Shown piece after piece: positions 7,127 through 10,099 of a stretch of DNA of 10,099 nucleotides (positions within the stretch are counted from its first letter, which is position 1; every line of letters begins with the position of its first letter). Under the pieces are notes generated by a model, which worked only from the letters and a program-made list of their open reading frames with translations, was not told the DNA's origin and did not search any database. The stretch comes from Candidatus Pacearchaeota archaeon (GTDB lineage Archaea > Nanoarchaeota > Nanoarchaeia > Pacearchaeales > GW2011-AR1), in contig NZAS01000134.1 of NCBI GenBank assembly GCA_002686195.1, positions 1-10,099 on the forward strand, in the 5' to 3' direction. The position numbers and the translations under genes were made by a program.

Positions 7127-7133
7127 AAAGGAG
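7127..7133 (+). promoter_or_regulatory. Strong Shine-Dalgarno for the three-domain gene
   Basis: AAAGGAG lies five bases before ATG 7139 in the 24-base gap after the radical SAM gene. It is part of AATTAAAGGAG, which also occurs at 4826-4836. Confidence 0.75.
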
Positions 7134-7138
7134 AATAA

Positions 7139-9040
7139 ATGAAAACTATATATAAGCCTTGGGGGAAAGAGGAATGGTTAGAGTTAAATGATAAATATTG
7201 TTATAAAAGAATATACATTAATGCTGGAACAAAAACAAGTTATCAATATCATAACCAAAAGTTAGAAACAAATTACATAATTAAAGGAACGGCAGAAGTT
7301 TGGTTGGAAAATGATGATGGTATAGTAAAGAAAAAAATAAAGAAGGCAGGAGATTTCTTCACCGTAGTACCACCAAAGAAACATAGAGTTATAGCAATAA
7401 CTGATATAATTTTACAAGAAGTTTCCACCCCTGAAGTTGATGATGTGATTAGAATTTCAGATGATTCAGGTCGTGGTTCTGGAAAAATAGAACATGAACA
7501 CATGAAGCCAGCTTTGTGTATACTAACTGCTGGCACGGGAACAAGATTAGGATATTTATCAGAATATATTAATAAAGGATTATTATCATTAGATAATAAA
7601 GCTGTCATATCTCACATGATAGATAAGACACCAAAAGATTATGAAATAGTTGTAGCTCTTGGGTATAAAGGTAATATGGTTAGAGAGTATTGTGAAGCTG
7701 CCCATTCAGACAGAGTATTTAAATTTGTTGAGGTTGATACTTTTGAAGGAGAAGGTACAGGACCAGCTTATTCTATAAATCAATGTAAAGAATATTTACA
7801 AAGACCATTTATTTGGATAACTTCTGATATAGTTATATCAGACGAATTACCATTTTTGAGTGAAAATTGGTTGGGACTGTATCCAACAGATACACCTGAA
7901 TTATATTCTACTGCTAAATTTGAAAATGAAATAATTATTGATTTTAAAAATAAAGATAAAAATGGATATCAATATGCTTTTATTGGTGCAGCAGGTGTTT
8001 ATGATTATGATGTTTTTTGGGATAATTTAGATGTTAGTAGTGGTGAAATAGTTAGTGTATATTATGATATAGAAAAATATACACACGTGGCTAGTAAAAT
8101 ATTAAGGTGGTATGATACTGGTAGAATTGACAATTACTTGAGAGCCAAGGGATTATTTGAAGAATCCAAACAATATTCTATTCCAAAAGTAAATGGTGAA
8201 TTTTTATATAAAGTTAATGATGTTTTTTTAAAGATGTCATCGGATAAGTATTTTATAAAAAATAGAATTAATAGAGCAGATAATTTAAAAGACTTAGTAC
8301 CATCTTTGATTTATAAAGGGGAAACTTTATATTCTTATAAATGGATAGATGGTAGTACTTTATATAATTGTAATGATATTGATGTTTGGACAGAGTTTTT
8401 AAATTTTATGAAGGATAAAATGTGGAAGCCAGTTAGTGTAGATATTAAAAAAGATTGTTTAAAGTTTTATAAAGATAAAACGAGAGATAGACTGGATAAG
8501 TTTTTATCAGTTAGAGATGAATCTTATTTAGGTAGTCATATAGTTAATGGTGTTGAAGTTCAAACTATTGAAAGTTTATTATATAATTTTGATTGGAATC
8601 GTCTTAGTGATGGAATACCAACTAAATTATTTCATGGAGATTTACAATTTGATAATGTTATTTATACAGAAGATAGAGACTTTTGTTTATTGGATTGGAG
8701 ACAAGATTTTGCGGGAAAAGATATTGGAGATGTTTATTACGATTTATCTAAAATGTATGGTGGTATTTTAATGTCATATAAATTGATGAAGGATAGTAGT
8801 AATTTTTCTTGTTATGTTGATAATGAAATGGTAACGTATGATTATAAATCTGAATCTAAATTGAATGAATTTAAGTTAGTATATGAAAAGTGGATTATAG
8901 ATAATGGATATGATTTAGATAAGGTTAAGACCATTACTTCTCTTATCTTTTTAAATATGGCACCGTTACATGAGAAAGAATTTGGAGATTTATTATTTTT
9001 TAAATCGAAACAAATGTTACAAGAAATAAATGATAAATAA
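7139..9040 (+). CDS. Three-domain fusion: cupin, sugar nucleotidyltransferase, APH-type kinase
   Basis: The 633-residue protein joins three domains. Residues 1-115 are a cupin like the C-terminal domain of type II mannose-6-phosphate isomerase: KPWGKEEW (6-13), YQYHNQKLETNYIIKGTAEV (35-54) and PPKKHRV (78-84). The metal site would be H38, E43 and H82, with Gln at 40 where HxH cupins have His. Residues 125-340 are a nucleotidyltransferase: LTAGTGTRLG (129-138), K146 in the NKGLL position, TSD (228-230) and WYDTGRIDNYL (324-334). Residues 350-630 are a choline/aminoglycoside-type kinase with FHGDLQFDNVI (498-508, D501 and N506) and LLDWRQDF (517-524, D519). All the key residues of the last two domains are present. 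It could phosphorylate and then activate a sugar or alcohol, as AmgK with MurU or LicA with LicC do. The substrate and nucleotide are unknown. Confidence 0.85.
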   Translation: MKTIYKPWGKEEWLELNDKYCYKRIYINAGTKTSYQYHNQKLETNYIIKGTAEVWLENDDGIVKKKIKKAGDFFTVVPPKKHRVIAITDIILQEVSTPEVDDVIRISDDSGRGSGKIEHEHMKPALCILTAGTGTRLGYLSEYINKGLLSLDNKAVISHMIDKTPKDYEIVVALGYKGNMVREYCEAAHSDRVFKFVEVDTFEGEGTGPAYSINQCKEYLQRPFIWITSDIVISDELPFLSENWLGLYPTDTPELYSTAKFENEIIIDFKNKDKNGYQYAFIGAAGVYDYDVFWDNLDVSSGEIVSVYYDIEKYTHVASKILRWYDTGRIDNYLRAKGLFEESKQYSIPKVNGEFLYKVNDVFLKMSSDKYFIKNRINRADNLKDLVPSLIYKGETLYSYKWIDGSTLYNCNDIDVWTEFLNFMKDKMWKPVSVDIKKDCLKFYKDKTRDRLDKFLSVRDESYLGSHIVNGVEVQTIESLLYNFDWNRLSDGIPTKLFHGDLQFDNVIYTEDRDFCLLDWRQDFAGKDIGDVYYDLSKMYGGILMSYKLMKDSSNFSCYVDNEMVTYDYKSESKLNEFKLVYEKWIIDNGYDLDKVKTITSLIFLNMAPLHEKEFGDLLFFKSKQMLQEINDK

Positions 9041-9653
9041 AGATACAGAAATATATTGTTCATTTTCTTCTTCTCCAGGAAATAATGGATGTGAATTCTT
9101 TAATAGCGAATTTAAGAATAGAAATATAAATGCTATTTATAAGTCTTTTTATTCAGATAATATAAAGAAATCTGTAGAAGCAGTTAAAACTCTATCAATA
9201 TCAGGTTTTGCCGTGAGTATGCCTTTTAAGATAGAAGTGTTAGATTTGGTAGATGAATTAACAAAAGAGGTGGAAAGTATTGGCTCCACGAATACTATAG
9301 TGAATAATAAAGGTTATTTAACTGCATATAATACTGATTATTATGGAGTAAAATCTTATTTTGAGACTTTAAATTTTAGTCACATTTATATTGTAGGTAA
9401 TGGTGGGTTTAGTAAAGCTGTACAGTATACTTGTGAGTTAATGGGTAAGCAATTTAAAATAATTGATAGAGATAGTTGGAATTTAATTGATGAATTGAGA
9501 GATGCAGTTTTATTTAATGCTACACCAGTCGATATACAATCCACAAAGTGTATGATTATTGATGGTAGACCTTCAAGTTATACTGGTAAACAAATTGCAT
9601 TGGAACAAGCAAAAAGACAATTTGAAATATATACAGGAATAGAGTATGGATAA
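9030..9653 (+). CDS. Shikimate dehydrogenase-like protein (compact AroE family)
   Basis: The 207-residue protein covers the whole AroE fold in shortened form. The substrate-binding serine loop appears as SFSSSPGNNG (11-20). The catalytic region is GFAVSMPFK (59-67, Lys67), SIGSTNTIV (83-91) and AYNTDYYGV (99-107, Asp103). The NADP domain begins VGNGGFSKA (122-130), close to the usual GAGGA, and NATPVD (163-168) and EQAKRQFEIYTG (192-203) match the ends of the family. Usual length is about 270 residues, so the nucleotide-binding domain is compressed. The typical NRT/NRS loop after it is not obvious (DRDSW). It may oxidise or reduce a shikimate- or quinate-like ring, or another polyol made by this cluster. 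A housekeeping AroE role is unlikely in this setting. It overlaps the previous gene by 11 bases and the next by 8. Confidence 0.78.
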   Translation: MINKDTEIYCSFSSSPGNNGCEFFNSEFKNRNINAIYKSFYSDNIKKSVEAVKTLSISGFAVSMPFKIEVLDLVDELTKEVESIGSTNTIVNNKGYLTAYNTDYYGVKSYFETLNFSHIYIVGNGGFSKAVQYTCELMGKQFKIIDRDSWNLIDELRDAVLFNATPVDIQSTKCMIIDGRPSSYTGKQIALEQAKRQFEIYTGIEYG

Positions 9654-10099
9654 TATTAAATTTTATGTGGGACCCATGAGTAAAAATGTTGTAGATGCTA
9701 TATTGGAATTTACAGAAGAAACTAATAATAAGATTGGTTTTATACCTTCGAGAAGGCAAATAGAATATAATGGTGGATATGTAAATAATTGGACAACTAA
9801 AGAATTCTCAGAATATGTAAATGGTAGAGTTATAATAGAAAGAGATCACGGTGGTATTGGTCAAGGATATAAACACGATGATGGTATAAAATCTTTTATG
9901 CATGATTGTAAATATTTTGATAAAATTCATGTAGATCCTTGGAAAGAATATCAAAATCTTGATGAGGGATTACAAGAAACGATTAATTGTGTAAATTTTA
10001 TATATCTTGTGATGGGAAAAGAAAATGTAAAATTTGAAGTAGGCACAGAAGAATCTATTAGAAGGTTTGAGGTTGATGAGTTAGAAACATTACTGAGAT
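9646..10099 (+). CDS. GatZ/KbaZ-like aldolase-family protein, N-terminal part (3' end outside window)
   Basis: The frame is open from ATG 9646 to the end of the window (151 codons), with AGGA (9635-9638) seven bases upstream. The protein starts KFYVGPMSKNVVDAI, has IGFIPSRRQIEYNGGYVNNW (30-49), then IIERDHGG (63-70) and FDKIHVDPW. This order (a VGPxS or CSxHP opening, a GGY element, a strand ending in DH followed by G, and a K-I-H-x-D strand) resembles GatZ/KbaZ, the partner subunits of class II tagatose-1,6-bisphosphate aldolases, but only distantly. A TIM barrel of that superfamily is likely. In this cluster it may make or break a carbon-carbon bond, or bind a phosphosugar, during precursor synthesis. 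The missing C-terminus prevents a firm call. Confidence 0.6.
   Translation, partial: MDNIKFYVGPMSKNVVDAILEFTEETNNKIGFIPSRRQIEYNGGYVNNWTTKEFSEYVNGRVIIERDHGGIGQGYKHDDGIKSFMHDCKYFDKIHVDPWKEYQNLDEGLQETINCVNFIYLVMGKENVKFEVGTEESIRRFEVDELETLLR

Noticed and set aside
8547..8771. Open frames on both strands lying within larger genes (for example 8547-8771, 6960-7142, and minus-strand frames at 2965-3165 and 7273-7608).
   Set aside because: They sit inside genes with clear protein motifs, have no homology I recognise, and have the biased composition expected of shadow frames.
7139..9040. A phosphoramidate or phosphocholine decoration pathway based on the kinase and nucleotidyltransferase.
   Set aside because: No glutamine kinase, amidotransferase or LicD-type transferase is present. 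The kinase fold alone does not identify the substrate.
1..10099. CRISPR array, tRNA, insertion sequence, attachment site or terminator hairpin.
   Set aside because: I saw no regularly spaced repeats, cloverleaf, transposase or GC-rich hairpin followed by a T run. The gaps between genes are too short to hold them.

Overview
This window is about 10 kb of very AT-rich DNA (roughly 30% GC by eye). It is packed with genes that all lie on the + strand. Neighbouring genes overlap by 1 to 17 bases or are separated by fewer than about 25 bases, several start at GTG or TTG, and I see no terminator, tRNA, transposase or repeat array. I found no stretch over 300 bases without a gene. The layout and content fit a glycan-biosynthesis island in a large AT-rich marine tailed phage (T4-like cyanophage or pelagiphage style) or in the hypervariable region of an AT-rich marine bacterium such as Pelagibacter. 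There is no structural or replication gene to decide between them, so the host assignment is inference.

Positions 1-4826 are mainly a block of sugar-transfer genes: the C-terminal end of a family 2 glycosyltransferase, a class I SAM methyltransferase, a GT-B/exostosin-like transferase, a small GT-A family 2 transferase, a GT-D-fold transferase, a 76-residue protein of unknown role, a short protein that looks like only the C-terminal half of a GT-D protein, and a putative transferase of an uncharacterised family with HSW and RFD motifs.

Positions 4844-10099 look like a block that makes and activates a small precursor. It holds an NTF2/SnoaL-like protein, a small HAD phosphatase, a large cobalamin-binding radical SAM enzyme, a three-domain protein (cupin, sugar nucleotidyltransferase, APH-type kinase), a compact shikimate-dehydrogenase-like protein, and the start of a distant GatZ/KbaZ-type aldolase-like protein that runs off the window. 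Kinase, phosphatase and nucleotidyltransferase together are the enzyme classes used to build nucleotide-activated sugars such as ADP- or GDP-heptose. The dehydrogenase, aldolase-like protein and radical SAM enzyme suggest that the sugar or cyclitol is unusual. The simplest reading is that the second block makes an activated, modified monosaccharide or polyol that the first block builds into a surface glycan.

The radical SAM gene stands out from its neighbours: 21 of its 30 arginine codons are CGN, against 2 of 19 in the next gene. That points to a separate, probably more recent, origin.
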